The translations under genes were made by a program, and so were the position numbers. A model generated the notes under the pieces. That model did not search any database. It saw only the letters and a list, made by a program, of their open reading frames with translations, and was not told the origin of the DNA. A stretch of DNA of 64,000 nucleotides from Tritrichomonas foetus (Eukaryota; Parabasalia; Tritrichomonadida; Tritrichomonadidae): contig MLAK01000926.1 in NCBI GenBank assembly GCA_001839685.1, forward strand, positions 121,428 through 185,427, written 5' to 3'. How positions within the stretch are numbered: the first letter of the stretch is position 1; every line of letters begins with the position of its first letter. Below, in pieces: positions 19,959 through 30,144 of this stretch.

Positions 19959-21980
19959 ATGGAAAATGACTATTATGACGCATACGAAATTCAATACACC
20001 AGGGGATGCGAGTGCATAAGCTGCCATTTCCAAGAGTGCTTTTCCTGCCCAAATTTCGTTTATAAAAAAAAGACGAAAGAAGAATTATTGGAACTGGCAA
20101 ATACAAACCGATATTCAAAAGATAAGCTATGCCCAAATTTATCACCAATAATTGTTAATCCCATGATTTTTGCCGATATTGATGATTTTTCAGATTTCGT
20201 TTCCAGTTTTATTGAAAGTCCAAATGGAGCAGATTATTCAATTTTTGAAAAGACAATCCAAGATCCAAGTGTTTTTTCTTTGACTTTTATGCAAGGTGAT
20301 GATGCAACTTATGAAGATTTTTCTGTGGATGAAGAGACGTTAGTAAAATTTATGCAAAAGTCCATGAAAATGAAATATAAATTAAGCCAATATAATTCCG
20401 ATATCAAAAATTTAATATTACATTATCTTCTCAATGAAAATAACAGATCTATTCATTACATAAGAGGTTTACTTTTATCATTTAGTTTGATGCATATTTT
20501 GCCATATCTTGATTTTCAACAATGCTGCTTGAATCTTTACCATCTTGCACATCAGGACACATTTTTTAATTTATTAAAAACATATCATTTATATGGACAG
20601 CTAGTTGTAGAATCATTAAATCAGATACTGACAGACTTAATTGCGATAACTCGAAATGTTCCTCAAGTCATAGATTCAATTACACATTTAATAATAATGA
20701 TAGTTTTTATCTGGCTTCATAACCAAAGCGGAGTTCAAACAATTCCGAGGGCATCTTTTATTAATGAACATATTTTATGTCTATTTAGTATTGAGAACAT
20801 ACTTTCTGAACTTCAAGACACATCCAAAAATTCGCCACTTTCGAAAATTTGTTTTCTTACAACGAATACTAAATATTTAATTTATGAATTAGGAATCAAA
20901 CGTAGTATGACAAATCGAATTGTTACATCATTATTAAACTCAATATTGAAAATTGAAGTTAATCGTGACAATTTACTCGACGATACCATGAGAGTTTTAA
21001 CATCAGTTTATAATAAATCAGATTTTCTTAAACCATTGCAAGTAACTTTTATTGGTGAAAAAGGTCACGATGAAGGAGGTGTGTCTCGTGAATTCTTTCA
21101 TTTGGTTATACTTCAATTATTTTCTCCTGATTTTGGTATGTTTGATTTAATTGATAAACGGTTTTACTGGTTCCGTGAAAAATGCTTCAATATTAATAGT
21201 TTTTATATGGCTGGTATATTAGTTGGACTCGCCATTTATAACTCCATCATGCTTCCAATTAAATTTCCGAATGTATTTTATAAGAAATTATGTAATTATG
21301 TTCTAACAATAGAAGATTTAGAAGAAATCGAACCAGATTTAACCAACTCTCTGAAGTCTTTAGAAGCTCTTGATGATGATGCTTTTGTTGATTTAGATAT
21401 GCGATTTTCAATTGATGTTGAAAATTTTGGAGCAGTAGAGCATGTTCCTTTAATTGAAAACGGCGAGAATGTTCTTGTGAATAAAAGTAATCTTAAAGAT
21501 TATATAAGTTCTATAATTCAATGGAAACTTGTGAAATCTATTGAGCGGCAATTTTTGGAATTTCAACGCGGATTTTATGATGTACTTGGACCAACACTAA
21601 TCAACATATTTTATCCAGATGAAATTGGAGTTCTTGTGAGTGGTCTCGAGCAGTATAATTGGACAGAATTTAAAGAAAATACTGTTTATTCTGGTTATGA
21701 TGCAGATAGTAACAATATAAAATTATTTTGGGATGTTTTTAATGAGTTAGAAGAAGAACAAAAAATTAACTTTTTGATGTTTGCTACAGGTTCAAAAAGT
21801 GTTCCTGTTGGTGGATTAAAAAATACAGCTTTAGTGATTCAAAAAACATCAGGAAATAGTTTCCCGGTCGCGCACACGTGCTCAGGAATTCTACAACTTC
21901 CTGTATATGAAAGTAAAGAAGAAATGAAAAGCAAACTTTTGATTTGCTGTGAATACTGTGAAGGATTTGGCATTATTTAA
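19959..21980 (+). CDS. UBE3A/E6AP-like AZUL-HECT ubiquitin ligase
   Basis: A predicted 673-residue E3 ubiquitin ligase. The N-terminus carries an AZUL zinc finger, the module otherwise characteristic of UBE3A: Cys17, Cys22, Cys27 and Cys30 keep the 5-5-3 spacing of the human protein, and Cys58 supplies the distal ligand. The AZUL of human UBE3A binds the proteasome subunit PSMD4. From about residue 320 comes the HECT domain (VTFIGEKGHDEGGVSREFFH), with the catalytic Cys641 in HTCSGILQLP near the end. The middle is helical. It is shorter than human UBE3A (about 870 residues). The C-terminus extends past the usual HECT end with a Cys-rich stretch. The stop overlaps TAAA. Confidence 0.9.
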   Translation: MENDYYDAYEIQYTRGCECISCHFQECFSCPNFVYKKKTKEELLELANTNRYSKDKLCPNLSPIIVNPMIFADIDDFSDFVSSFIESPNGADYSIFEKTIQDPSVFSLTFMQGDDATYEDFSVDEETLVKFMQKSMKMKYKLSQYNSDIKNLILHYLLNENNRSIHYIRGLLLSFSLMHILPYLDFQQCCLNLYHLAHQDTFFNLLKTYHLYGQLVVESLNQILTDLIAITRNVPQVIDSITHLIIMIVFIWLHNQSGVQTIPRASFINEHILCLFSIENILSELQDTSKNSPLSKICFLTTNTKYLIYELGIKRSMTNRIVTSLLNSILKIEVNRDNLLDDTMRVLTSVYNKSDFLKPLQVTFIGEKGHDEGGVSREFFHLVILQLFSPDFGMFDLIDKRFYWFREKCFNINSFYMAGILVGLAIYNSIMLPIKFPNVFYKKLCNYVLTIEDLEEIEPDLTNSLKSLEALDDDAFVDLDMRFSIDVENFGAVEHVPLIENGENVLVNKSNLKDYISSIIQWKLVKSIERQFLEFQRGFYDVLGPTLINIFYPDEIGVLVSGLEQYNWTEFKENTVYSGYDADSNNIKLFWDVFNELEEEQKINFLMFATGSKSVPVGGLKNTALVIQKTSGNSFPVAHTCSGILQLPVYESKEEMKSKLLICCEYCEGFGII

Positions 21981-22234
21981 AGAATCACCTTTGATTACAA
22001 ATCATACAAGCTTGTCTGTTAAAATTTATCATTTAGTCAAATCCCCTTTCTCTTTCCTTCTTATTTCTAATTTTTCTTATTTTTTGATTAATTTCTTTTT
22101 TTTTCTTAATCTTGATTCAGACATTTTCATCTAGGATATTCGAAGTTTGCTGAATTATCAATTTTAGAAATTTCAAAAAATGGATAAAGAAAATAATTAA
22201 TACTTTATAAAATCGAAAGAAAAATAGAATAATT

Positions 22235-23029
22235 CTATAATTCACTTATTGCTTCAAGAACAACAGATAGAGAATCAGGTGATAAGTTTGGAAGTAATGC
22301 CAAAATTGCTGTTAGGGCTCTTTCATCACTTTTTTCGTTACTATTTTGATTTTTCGTAAAGTTTTGTTTTGGTGACTGTTGATTATTTTTATAGTTATAC
22401 TGATCAGTATATAGTAATCTTTGATGGGATCTATGGCTCGATATTTTTGGTGATCCTTTTCTGTATTTATTGGTCATATCGTCAGATAACATTCTTGCAT
22501 GACGACCAATCTGACCATTATCTCTTCCTTGAGATTCTATTGAATTAACAAAAGGCCTTGATGTTTTAGCCATTCCATTTCTTTCATTGTCAGAAATTGG
22601 AATTTCATCAAGAACTTCAAGTTGTGGTAAAATTGAAATGACATTTTCACGATAACATTCATATTCAGCTATCGGATTTTCAGCAAGCCAGAGTCTATGG
22701 AGACCGTTTAGTCCCGACAGGTATTGCAGCTCGTCAAAATTATCAATCTGGTTATGCCTGAGCAATAATTCTTTTAACTTTGGACAAAACGAGAATTGCT
22801 TTAATGTTGTTATTTCATTCATTGGGAGAGAAACAATTTCGACATTCGGCATCGATTCAAATATTGATACATCTTTCAGTTCATAGCCCCACATATTGAT
22901 GGCTCGCACATCATTCAAACTGTTGGCTCGAGTACGATGAAGAATCATATGCTGCGTAAGTGCGCCATTGTTAGAGTGCGAATCTGTCATTAAATTTTTA
23001 TTGGTTAGAAATTTTATTGATTTCGGCAT
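22235..23029 (-). CDS. CFAP410: CFAP410 (C21orf2) homologue, LRR protein of the cilium base
   Basis: A predicted 264-residue protein that matches CFAP410 along its length. Leucine-rich repeats at residues ~25-140 include MILHRTRANSLNDVRAIN, WGYELKDVSIFESMPNVEIV and LHRLWLAENPIAEYECYREN. They are followed by a disordered Ser/Asn-rich linker and a C-terminal helix, ALTAILALLPNLSPDSLSVV, which corresponds to the oligomerising helix of CFAP410. In animals it acts at basal bodies with NEK1. A flagellated parabasalid would use it at the kinetosomes. A second Met at residue 14 could be the start. Confidence 0.85.
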   Translation of the reverse strand: MPKSIKFLTNKNLMTDSHSNNGALTQHMILHRTRANSLNDVRAINMWGYELKDVSIFESMPNVEIVSLPMNEITTLKQFSFCPKLKELLLRHNQIDNFDELQYLSGLNGLHRLWLAENPIAEYECYRENVISILPQLEVLDEIPISDNERNGMAKTSRPFVNSIESQGRDNGQIGRHARMLSDDMTNKYRKGSPKISSHRSHQRLLYTDQYNYKNNQQSPKQNFTKNQNSNEKSDERALTAILALLPNLSPDSLSVVLEAISEL

Positions 23030-23382
23030 TTCAACACAAAAATTGAGAAGGATCCTAGTAGAAATTTTTACACTCTGAAAAAAAGCCGCACTTTTACTTT
23101 TTCAATAAAAAAATTCTTTCATTTTTTATTGAGGAATGAATAATTCAAATAAGCATTTGATCGGCTTTTTCCATCATATCAATTTAAATCATACCCTGTG
23201 AAATTTGAGGAAATTTACAGAAAAAGTTTAACAAAATTCAATAAAATAAAATCTGTCAGCATTTATTGTCCAACTCTTCCAAACAACAAATAGCAGATTT
23301 ATATCTCTCGCCCCATGCCATTATAATAATCTTAAATATTTTAAATAATTTGAAATAAACACTTTTTTTTGCTGATATGTGA

Positions 23383-23421
<39 letters not shown>

Positions 23422-23455
23422 GATTGAGAAATAATACATTTTAATATTAATGATT
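23030..23455. other. Intergenic stretch with a 33-nt A-run
   Basis: No gene recognised. The A-run at 23384-23416 reads as T33 in the sense direction about 40 nt after the legumain-like stop. Confidence 0.6.
23384..23416. repeat. A33 homopolymer
   Basis: Thirty-three uninterrupted A on the plus strand, downstream of the protease gene in its sense direction. The length is prone to sequencing error. Confidence 0.9.
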
Positions 23456-24721
23456 TTATAGTTTATATATTTCTTCAACAATATCGCTAGTCTCATATGA
23501 ACTTGCCAAATTACTGAAGAAGAAAGAATATTCATAAAATGATTCACCAAGTCGATTCAGTGATTTCTGGAGGGCCTGTAAAACCTTTTTGTATGCTTTC
23601 GAGTTCAAGTTTTTACAAGGCTTGTTGAGATTCTCAGTGATAGAGAATTTATTTTTCAATCCATTCATGATTTGATTCAATCGAAATTCAGAAATTTGTT
23701 CAGCCACGTATGACACCATCATGCGAGATTTTCTGAGATTATTTATTTTATTTTCTTTGGTTGATAATTCAATTTCCGTTTTGATTGCTTTTGTTGATGA
23801 TGATTTAATTTCTACTTTTTGGTGAGCTTTTGGATTTATTCTGTCAGATTTATCATGAACACCAAAGAAATTATATAATGGCAAGTTTTTGAGGGTCAAA
23901 TCCCCGTATTCAGAAACTGTTGATGATGGAACGTTTTTTGAGCAGTATTCAAAAAGATCACCAATAGTGGCAGATGAATCAGAAATTTCAATGAAATTAT
24001 CTTTTGCCAGAGGATATTCTTCTGTCAAGTAGACTCCTAGATCTTGATCATATAATGCTGCATATGATGATTCTTCATCGCCGGTGGATGTCTGAAAATA
24101 AATGTTTGGAATGTTTTGAATGACTTCTGCTATTGAGCCAGCATAGCAGGACGATATTATAAAAAATAAATTTTTATACATTCCTTTTGTATGCATAACA
24201 TTCAAAGTTTGAAGCAAATCGTTAGCCATGATGTAGTCTCCACATCCATCAGGAACGCCGAGTACTTGGTCGCCTCCATGATTTTCATAAAATACGAAAA
24301 CATCATCTTTGGCAGTTGAATGTAAGGCTGGGCCATTTGTAGTGTTTCCAGTCAGGACGTTGAAAAAGTTTTGAGCTGTAACTTTGTTTCCAATATAATC
24401 AATATTTTCGACGCCTGGATAAACATCGACGCCATGATCAAGTGCTCGATAAATATGTCCTTTATATATATTTTCTGGTGAATTTACTATATCGTCGTAG
24501 CTCATTAAAATAATATGCGATTGATTGATTCCGCCTTTAATTAGAAGCTGGTATTGATTGTAAACGTCTGCTGTATGTCGGTAATTGTAGTATGAATTGG
24601 ATCCGCAAAATATTACGGCCCAAGTATCGCTGAAGCAATGAGAAATAAGAGCGAAGAAGAGCATTTTCAAAATTGAATTGACCGATATGATGTAAATTGG
24701 TATCAAACTCTTCAATTCCAT
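23456..24721 (-). CDS. Legumain-family (C13) cysteine protease
   Basis: A predicted secreted or lysosomal asparaginyl endopeptidase. Numbered from the first Met (421 residues), the catalytic pair is His148 in FYENHGG and Cys192 in ISSCYAGS, both in normal C13 context. The early motif YRHTADVYNQYQLL also fits. The start is uncertain: Met20 (ATG at 24664-24662) opens a compact signal peptide MLFFALISHCFS ahead of the mature-like WAVIFCGS, as in trichomonad legumains, so the protein may be 402 residues. The C-terminal ~110 residues are helical, as in the family's prodomain. No membrane anchor is seen, which argues against GPI8, the other C13 branch. Confidence 0.88.
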   Translation of the reverse strand: MELKSLIPIYIISVNSILKMLFFALISHCFSDTWAVIFCGSNSYYNYRHTADVYNQYQLLIKGGINQSHIILMSYDDIVNSPENIYKGHIYRALDHGVDVYPGVENIDYIGNKVTAQNFFNVLTGNTTNGPALHSTAKDDVFVFYENHGGDQVLGVPDGCGDYIMANDLLQTLNVMHTKGMYKNLFFIISSCYAGSIAEVIQNIPNIYFQTSTGDEESSYAALYDQDLGVYLTEEYPLAKDNFIEISDSSATIGDLFEYCSKNVPSSTVSEYGDLTLKNLPLYNFFGVHDKSDRINPKAHQKVEIKSSSTKAIKTEIELSTKENKINNLRKSRMMVSYVAEQISEFRLNQIMNGLKNKFSITENLNKPCKNLNSKAYKKVLQALQKSLNRLGESFYEYSFFFSNLASSYETSDIVEEIYKL

Positions 24722-25441
24722 TCAAATATCCAAATTTTTCTATGTATTCTTTCAGATTATGATAATTCATTCAATTTTGGTTACTATTCATGATTAATAA
24801 TGGTTGACATGGAAAATATCATGGAATCAGATTGAAATGGTAAAATATCCTTATGAAACTTCATCTGCAGATAAAGAAATGATAAGCCATAATCCAGATA
24901 AAATCTTTTGAATTTTGAAATCATTTGTTCTCACCAAAAATGGTTCTAAATCTCTTACACACTTTTTATATGAAATGAGGTATATTGTACGTACTTTCTT
25001 TTTTCACATTCAAAATATATTTCATGAATTTTTGAGATTTCATATTCAACGAAGAAACATTTTATAAATATATGCACATTATGTCTTAATAAACATACTG
25101 TATAATATATCGGACACTATTTTAATTAGATGATCTATTCTAATAAATGAACTCAATAAGCAATCATTGAAAATAGTCCAGAACTAGGCAAAAATCTCTT
25201 AAAAAGGGTTTTATATAGTTTTATTCATAGATTTTAGTGATTCTTCACAAATAATTATTATTTTATACATAATTTTGTATTTTAATAATTTCATGTTCTG
25301 AATAAAATTACAAAGCTCTAAGAAAAGGTTTTCTATAGTTTTGTTCATAGATTTTAAAAAATTAAATAAATAAATCATATTTTTCAAAATAATTTTTTTT
25401 GTATGGAATTTAAACATATCGACATATTTTTATTAGATAAA
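24722..25441. other. Intergenic stretch with a short diverged direct repeat
   Basis: No coding-like ATG frame. Two ~27-bp diverged direct repeats (around 25210 and 25330) share TATAGTTTT then TTCATAGATTTT about 120 nt apart. Confidence 0.5.
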
Positions 25442-25996
25442 TCATTCATTATTATCACTCGTTGGTTGTTCATCATTCGCATTTACCATCACAATATCTA
25501 TAACACTGTCAACTTGATTATTCTGATCGACAGATTGATTATTTGCATTTGCTTGCGAATTCTGTACATTTATTGGTTGATTTTGTGCGTTTAAAGCGTG
25601 ATTTATCGTTTTTGGAATTGTATCGTTTTTACTTTCTAAACCTAGCCACTTTTTCTTAAGGTCTCTGCCTGTCCTTGCTGTTGGACCGAATATATTTGGA
25701 TACATTTCTATAATTTTCGCCCAATTTCCTTTTCCCAATGTCGCGACACCATTTTTTAGCGCTTCTACTTCTTGTTCTGACCAACGAACAGGTATTCGTT
25801 TTCCTCCTGCCCTCTGTCGTCCAAACGAGTCTAACGGCGGTGGTCCAGGATTATCTTTATTTTTAATATATTCGTTTCTCATATAGATTGAATAGCATCG
25901 CATAACATCCTTGTGTGTAAATTGCGTTCTTTTTAATGTTGCAACGAAAGCATCGAGTTCTGCGTCTGTTGTATGATTTTCATCAAATCGTAACAT
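25442..25996 (-). CDS. Telobox-type single-Myb protein, candidate telomere-binding factor
   Basis: A predicted 184-residue protein with one Myb/SANT repeat near residues 78-130: RWSEQEVEALKNGVATLGKG, then NWAKIIEMYPNIF, then a third helix GRDLKKKWLGL. That helix resembles the telobox VDLKDKWRN of TRF1/TRF2 and plant TRB proteins, which reads telomeric repeats. The region before it is helical and the tail is Asn/Gln-rich. The open frame begins with GTG at 26020; I chose the first ATG at 25996. Telomere binding is inferred from the helix only; a transcription-factor role is possible. Confidence 0.8.
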   Translation of the reverse strand: MLRFDENHTTDAELDAFVATLKRTQFTHKDVMRCYSIYMRNEYIKNKDNPGPPPLDSFGRQRAGGKRIPVRWSEQEVEALKNGVATLGKGNWAKIIEMYPNIFGPTARTGRDLKKKWLGLESKNDTIPKTINHALNAQNQPINVQNSQANANNQSVDQNNQVDSVIDIVMVNANDEQPTSDNNE

Positions 25997-26306
25997 TTTT
26001 TTGAGGTGGAACTGATTCACATAAATTCACCAATAACCGATTTTCAAAGTGAAGTACACATTCAATAATTAATCATTTCCGCGGATTTTCAATACCATCA
26101 ACTCATAGCTAGAAACTTATCGCAAACAACAATCGATTTTAGGCCTCTGCTACTATACCACAATGACTGGAAAGTTTCGTATTCTTTAAGTATTAGAAAA
26201 TTGTAGATAAAGTTTTTCAATTATTATTTGGTCACAATTTGAGAAGAAAGGCCATATAAAAACAGAATATTTTGCGTTGTTTTATGCTGTACGTTTAGTC
26301 AAAGAA
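25997..26306. other. Divergent intergenic region
   Basis: A 310-bp region between the telobox Myb and LRR genes. A GGTCACAATTTG stretch at about 26230 may belong to the LRR promoter; nothing firmer is visible. Confidence 0.4.
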
Positions 26307-27110
26307 ATGAAATCTGGAAATCAAACCAAACAAAGCCCTTATCCAAAGAAACTCATCGTTCCGAATCAAAAATTGCATCAGATACCAATTCCAAAAAATC
26401 CCACAAGGATTTCTTTTATAGATTTTTCAAACAATCCTATCAAATCATTATCAAATCTTCCACAAATCACCACACTCGAAAAATTATCAGGTGATGACAC
26501 AAAAATCAATTCCTTTTATGGTGTTGTTGAGCAGCCACACCTCACAAGCCTTTCTTTATTCAATACACCAATATCGCAATGCAAATACTTTAAACTAATG
26601 GCGTCGATAGCATTCGGTCATGCTCTAAAAATTGTGAACGATGATCCTTTAACTATTCGCGATTTAGACGACCAATTTCGATATGGTCCAATTATTCGAA
26701 AACATCTTGTTCAGGGCTACATCATTGAATCTTTAACACCAACGATTGATCTTAGAAGTACAATTGATAATTCAAGGCTGACATTGTTGTATAAACCATC
26801 AAAATCATATTTCGATATCAATGATGAAGAGGAAGACATCGATGATGTTGTTTTGTCAGCTTTTAAATCAGCCCCGAGGAGAGTTAGTCGAGATCCAGTT
26901 GACATTTTGAATTACCACAAAGCTGCCCTTGAAAAGTTTCAATCTTGCTATTCAGGCAAAAGAGTGCCTTTTCCATCTCCTCAGCAAGATGTTGGAATGT
27001 ATGATCTTCCATCTGATGAATCTCCTCTCACTGAAACAGAATCAGTCAAGATCAATGAAATTGGATCTACCCAAAAAGTAGAAGAAATGCTTTTCCAATT
27101 CTCTGACTAG
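26307..27110 (+). CDS. Short leucine-rich-repeat protein, function unknown
   Basis: A predicted 267-residue protein. Residues ~20-95 form three or four irregular leucine-rich repeats (ISFIDFSNNPIKSLSNLP, then LTSLSLFNTPISQ), followed by a helical capping region and a disordered acidic tail with EEEDIDD. It resembles the small LRR proteins of cilia and cytoskeleton, but no family signature is clear. The open frame begins at TTG 26277; the first in-frame ATG is 26307. Confidence 0.7.
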   Translation: MKSGNQTKQSPYPKKLIVPNQKLHQIPIPKNPTRISFIDFSNNPIKSLSNLPQITTLEKLSGDDTKINSFYGVVEQPHLTSLSLFNTPISQCKYFKLMASIAFGHALKIVNDDPLTIRDLDDQFRYGPIIRKHLVQGYIIESLTPTIDLRSTIDNSRLTLLYKPSKSYFDINDEEEDIDDVVLSAFKSAPRRVSRDPVDILNYHKAALEKFQSCYSGKRVPFPSPQQDVGMYDLPSDESPLTETESVKINEIGSTQKVEEMLFQFSD

Positions 27111-27208
27111 AATTTTTTTTCGTTGTAATCCTTGACACTTGTTATTGTAATAAAAGTAAAAATACTTCCATTTTCCTCATTTTGGGAATTCAAAATTAAT
27201 TTATTCTT

Positions 27209-27328
27209 GAATTATGATCTCAAGATATGAATTATGATCTAAAGATATGAATTATGATCTAAAGATATGAATTATGATCAAAAGATATGAATCATGATCA
27301 AAAGATATGAATCATGATCTAAAGTCAT
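27209..27328. repeat. 20-bp tandem repeat, six copies
   Basis: Six head-to-tail units of GAATTATGATCTAAAGATAT with a few substitutions between copies. They lie about 100 nt after the LRR gene stop and 140 nt past the HydG stop, in a convergent intergenic region. Confidence 0.9.
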
Positions 27329-27468
27329 GTATCAAATAACCACGTAATTCTATGAGAATCTATATTTCGATCATTGATATCTAGAAAATCGATTATATAC
27401 GTAAAGTATGGATAAAACTGCTGAAGAAATAAATACGATGAGAAAGTGAATAGTATTATGTGATTTAT

Positions 27469-29031
27469 TTAGAAGTAGAGATCGCGTTCGCCCTTCTTGA
27501 TGCGATCGATTCTTTGCAAAGTTTGCTTCCTTCTTGCTGGATCTGTGATTTTCTGGATTTCCTTGCTGATCAAGTCCCATCCTACCTTTTGTGTTTCTGG
27601 TGATGCATAATCGATGAGGTATTCAGCAAGTGTTTGAATGGCATTTGGATGACACATATTGTGGATTTCACCAGACTTGGCCCATTTCATGAATGCTTCA
27701 CCTGTTCGTCCAAGCCTATAGCAAGCTGTGCACCATGATGGAACGTATCCTTCTTCCATTAATCCACGAACAACAACATCAAGTGGACGATGGTCAAATA
27801 ATGAAAATTGTCCTTTCGAACCATCAGTTTTCTTACCTTCGGCATTATATGAGCCGACTTCTGTACTTGATGCAGCTGACAGTTGTGAAATACCAAGCTT
27901 CAGAAGTTCGCTTCTCATTTTCTGGCCTTCGCGGGTTGAGATGATCATTCCTGTATATGGAACTGCACATCTTGTTACAGCGACGAGTTTCTTGAAGTCT
28001 TCATCACCAACAGTGTGTGGTGGATTTTCGGAGAGTGGTGTTCCTGTTGCTGGACGAATTCTTGGGAATGAGATTGTGTGTGGACCTGTTCCGTATGTCT
28101 TATCAAGGTGCTGTGAATGCTGCAACATGGCCAGCACTTCAAACCTGTAGTCTTAAAGTCCGAAAAGTGCACCAATTCCAACATCATCAATACCACCAAG
28201 TTGAGCACGATCCATGCATGTGATTCTGTAGTCGTAGTCAGCCTTTGGCCCGTATGGGTGATACTTCTTGAAAGATTCTCGGTGGTAGGTTTCTTGGAAA
28301 ACTGTGTAGGTTCCAACGCAGCCCAAAGCTTTGAGTCTCCTCATGTCAGAAACGGCAATTGTTGGAATTTCGACATTGATTCTTCGAATTTCACCACTTT
28401 TGCCAGATTTTGTCTTGGACGCGACTTTAACGGCTTCCAAAAACTCATCAAACGTGTAAAGTGGAGACTCGCCAGTGAGCATAAGAACACGCTTATGTCC
28501 CATGTCTTCGAGAACTTTAATTTCCTGCGCAACTTCATCAAGTGTGAGTTTGCTTCGTTCGATGGTTGTATTTGTTCCGCGATAGCCGCAATACGTGCAG
28601 GAGCAGTTGCAGTGGTTTGCGACATACAATGGGGCGAAAAGAACGATTCTGTTTCCATATATATGATTCTTGATTTCGAAGGCGGTTTGATAGAGTTCTT
28701 CGAGCGTTTTATGGTCAGTTGTTGGAATGTTCAAAAGAGCAGCGGCTTCATGAATATCGAGTCCGAGCATGAATTCTTTATTTGAAGCTGGCGCGTCCTT
28801 CATTGTGGCGCTTTCTTTGGCTTTCTGTAAAACTGCTCGAACATAGCCAATGTCTTTGGCTTTGTCATTCGACTCGACGATAGCTTTATAGATCTCGTGT
28901 TCGCGGATGATCGTGTCTGGCTCAGGAAGCTTGTGTAATTCTTTCTCTGGCGACCATTTTGTGCCTGTGAGGCATTGCTTGGAAATATTACGAATGAAAC
29001 TTGATGCTGTTCGAACTGATGAAGAAAGCAT
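27469..29031 (-). pseudogene. hydG: HydG, [FeFe]-hydrogenase maturase, with one in-frame stop
   Basis: A HydG of 520 codons read through one stop. HydG is a radical-SAM tyrosine lyase that makes the CO and CN ligands of [FeFe]-hydrogenase, here for the hydrogenosome. The N-terminus MLSSSVRTASSFIRNISKQ is a typical hydrogenosomal presequence. The radical-SAM motif CX3CX2C is Cys141, Cys145, Cys148. The auxiliary-cluster motif CX2CX22C near the end is intact, and the C-terminus GERDLYF is the family's. Codon 293 (28155-28153) is TAA where the family has Tyr in GL-Y-DYRFEV. Frame is unchanged on both sides, so a single base change suffices. The gene starts only 17 nt from transposon copy B. It is a recent pseudogene, an assembly error, or a readthrough case. 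Confidence 0.93.
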
Positions 29032-29048
29032 TTTTACTAGATCAGTTC

Positions 29049-30144
29049 AGATGTATACAGACCAAATAGTCTTAACGTACGAAATCACTAAAATGATCCT
29101 TATCATCAGTATTACTTAATACCATCAGTCAAAAATCAAAACCTAAATAGCTAAAAGAATGACGAAAATTTCCCTTATCGCAAACTTCGCAAATGGCCGA
29201 ATTCAAAAATATTTCGAAAATGATTCTGAAGAAGCTATTGTTTCAGTTTTCGGGTGAACAGCTTTCAGTCAATTGTTAAATCTATATTTTATAGTTATGA
29301 GCCATATTTATTCATAGTTTTGAAATTTTGCAACAATTAAACCGAAAAAAGAGCGATTTTGGAGAAAGCCTAAAAAAAAATTGTGAGAAGCTTTTTTTCC
29401 AAGAATCACAAAGATTATAATACTGCTTCCCATAATTCTATTTACACTTCTTCTATCGATTTTTAATTAAAAATCGCGAAAATTTTGATAGTTTTAACTC
29501 AGTGATGTTTAATTAATTCAATTTCCATTTGACAAATAAGAATGTATTGAAATCTTTTCTGTCATAAAATTTTAGTATATGAAGAAAATAGACTGGCAGT
29601 CCTCAACAGCACATTCTCAAGCAGGGATACAGATACAACGATTGAAAGACCAAATCAAGAAAAATGGAATCCAATATGTTTTTTTCCAGACTCGATGCCA
29701 AGTGAATTTTCTGATGACTCGCCAATTAGATGGCAAAACATTCGTAATCTTCTCATTGATGCCTAAATTTTTTTTATTTATATCAAAATTATTAATATTT
29801 TTTTTATACTTCATTTTTGTATTTTGGAAAACATTATAATTTTCGATGGAGGGTCATATGATAATAAAAAGCACGATTTATGATTAGAAATAATCAAGAT
29901 ATTAATACAATAAAATCACTTTTTATCTCAATAATTCTCAGAAATTTCTGTGGGATTTATTTTTTTCTCACAATTTTTTTTTGGATTTGGTTTTCTCTGT
30001 ATCTTGATTATTAAATTATAATATTTATATATTATTAATAGGATTACAATTAAATAATTTTTAGATGACAATAATATCAACAATTATTCATTTAGATCTC
30101 TCAATGGTCTTCTACATCTAGAGCTAGTTAGTTTGTATACATCT
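29049..30144 (+). mobile_element. 1096-bp TIR transposon, copy B, without target duplication
   Basis: Same length and orientation as copy A, with about fifteen scattered differences counted by eye. The left end has two extra changes in the inverted repeat (AGATGTATACAGACCAA). The flanks ATCAGTTC (left) and AAAAGATT (right) do not match, so no target duplication is seen. The left edge is 17 nt upstream of the HydG ATG; the right edge abuts a coding-like remnant. Confidence 0.85.
29579..29839 (+). CDS. 86-aa ORF inside transposon copy B
   Basis: Same frame and length as in copies A and C, with one visible substitution (His to Gln in TRxLDGKTF). No domain recognised. Confidence 0.3.
   Translation: MKKIDWQSSTAHSQAGIQIQRLKDQIKKNGIQYVFFQTRCQVNFLMTRQLDGKTFVIFSLMPKFFLFISKLLIFFLYFIFVFWKTL

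Noticed and set aside
28117..28785. 222-residue plus frame over HydG
   Set aside because: Antisense to clear HydG homology; no independent support.
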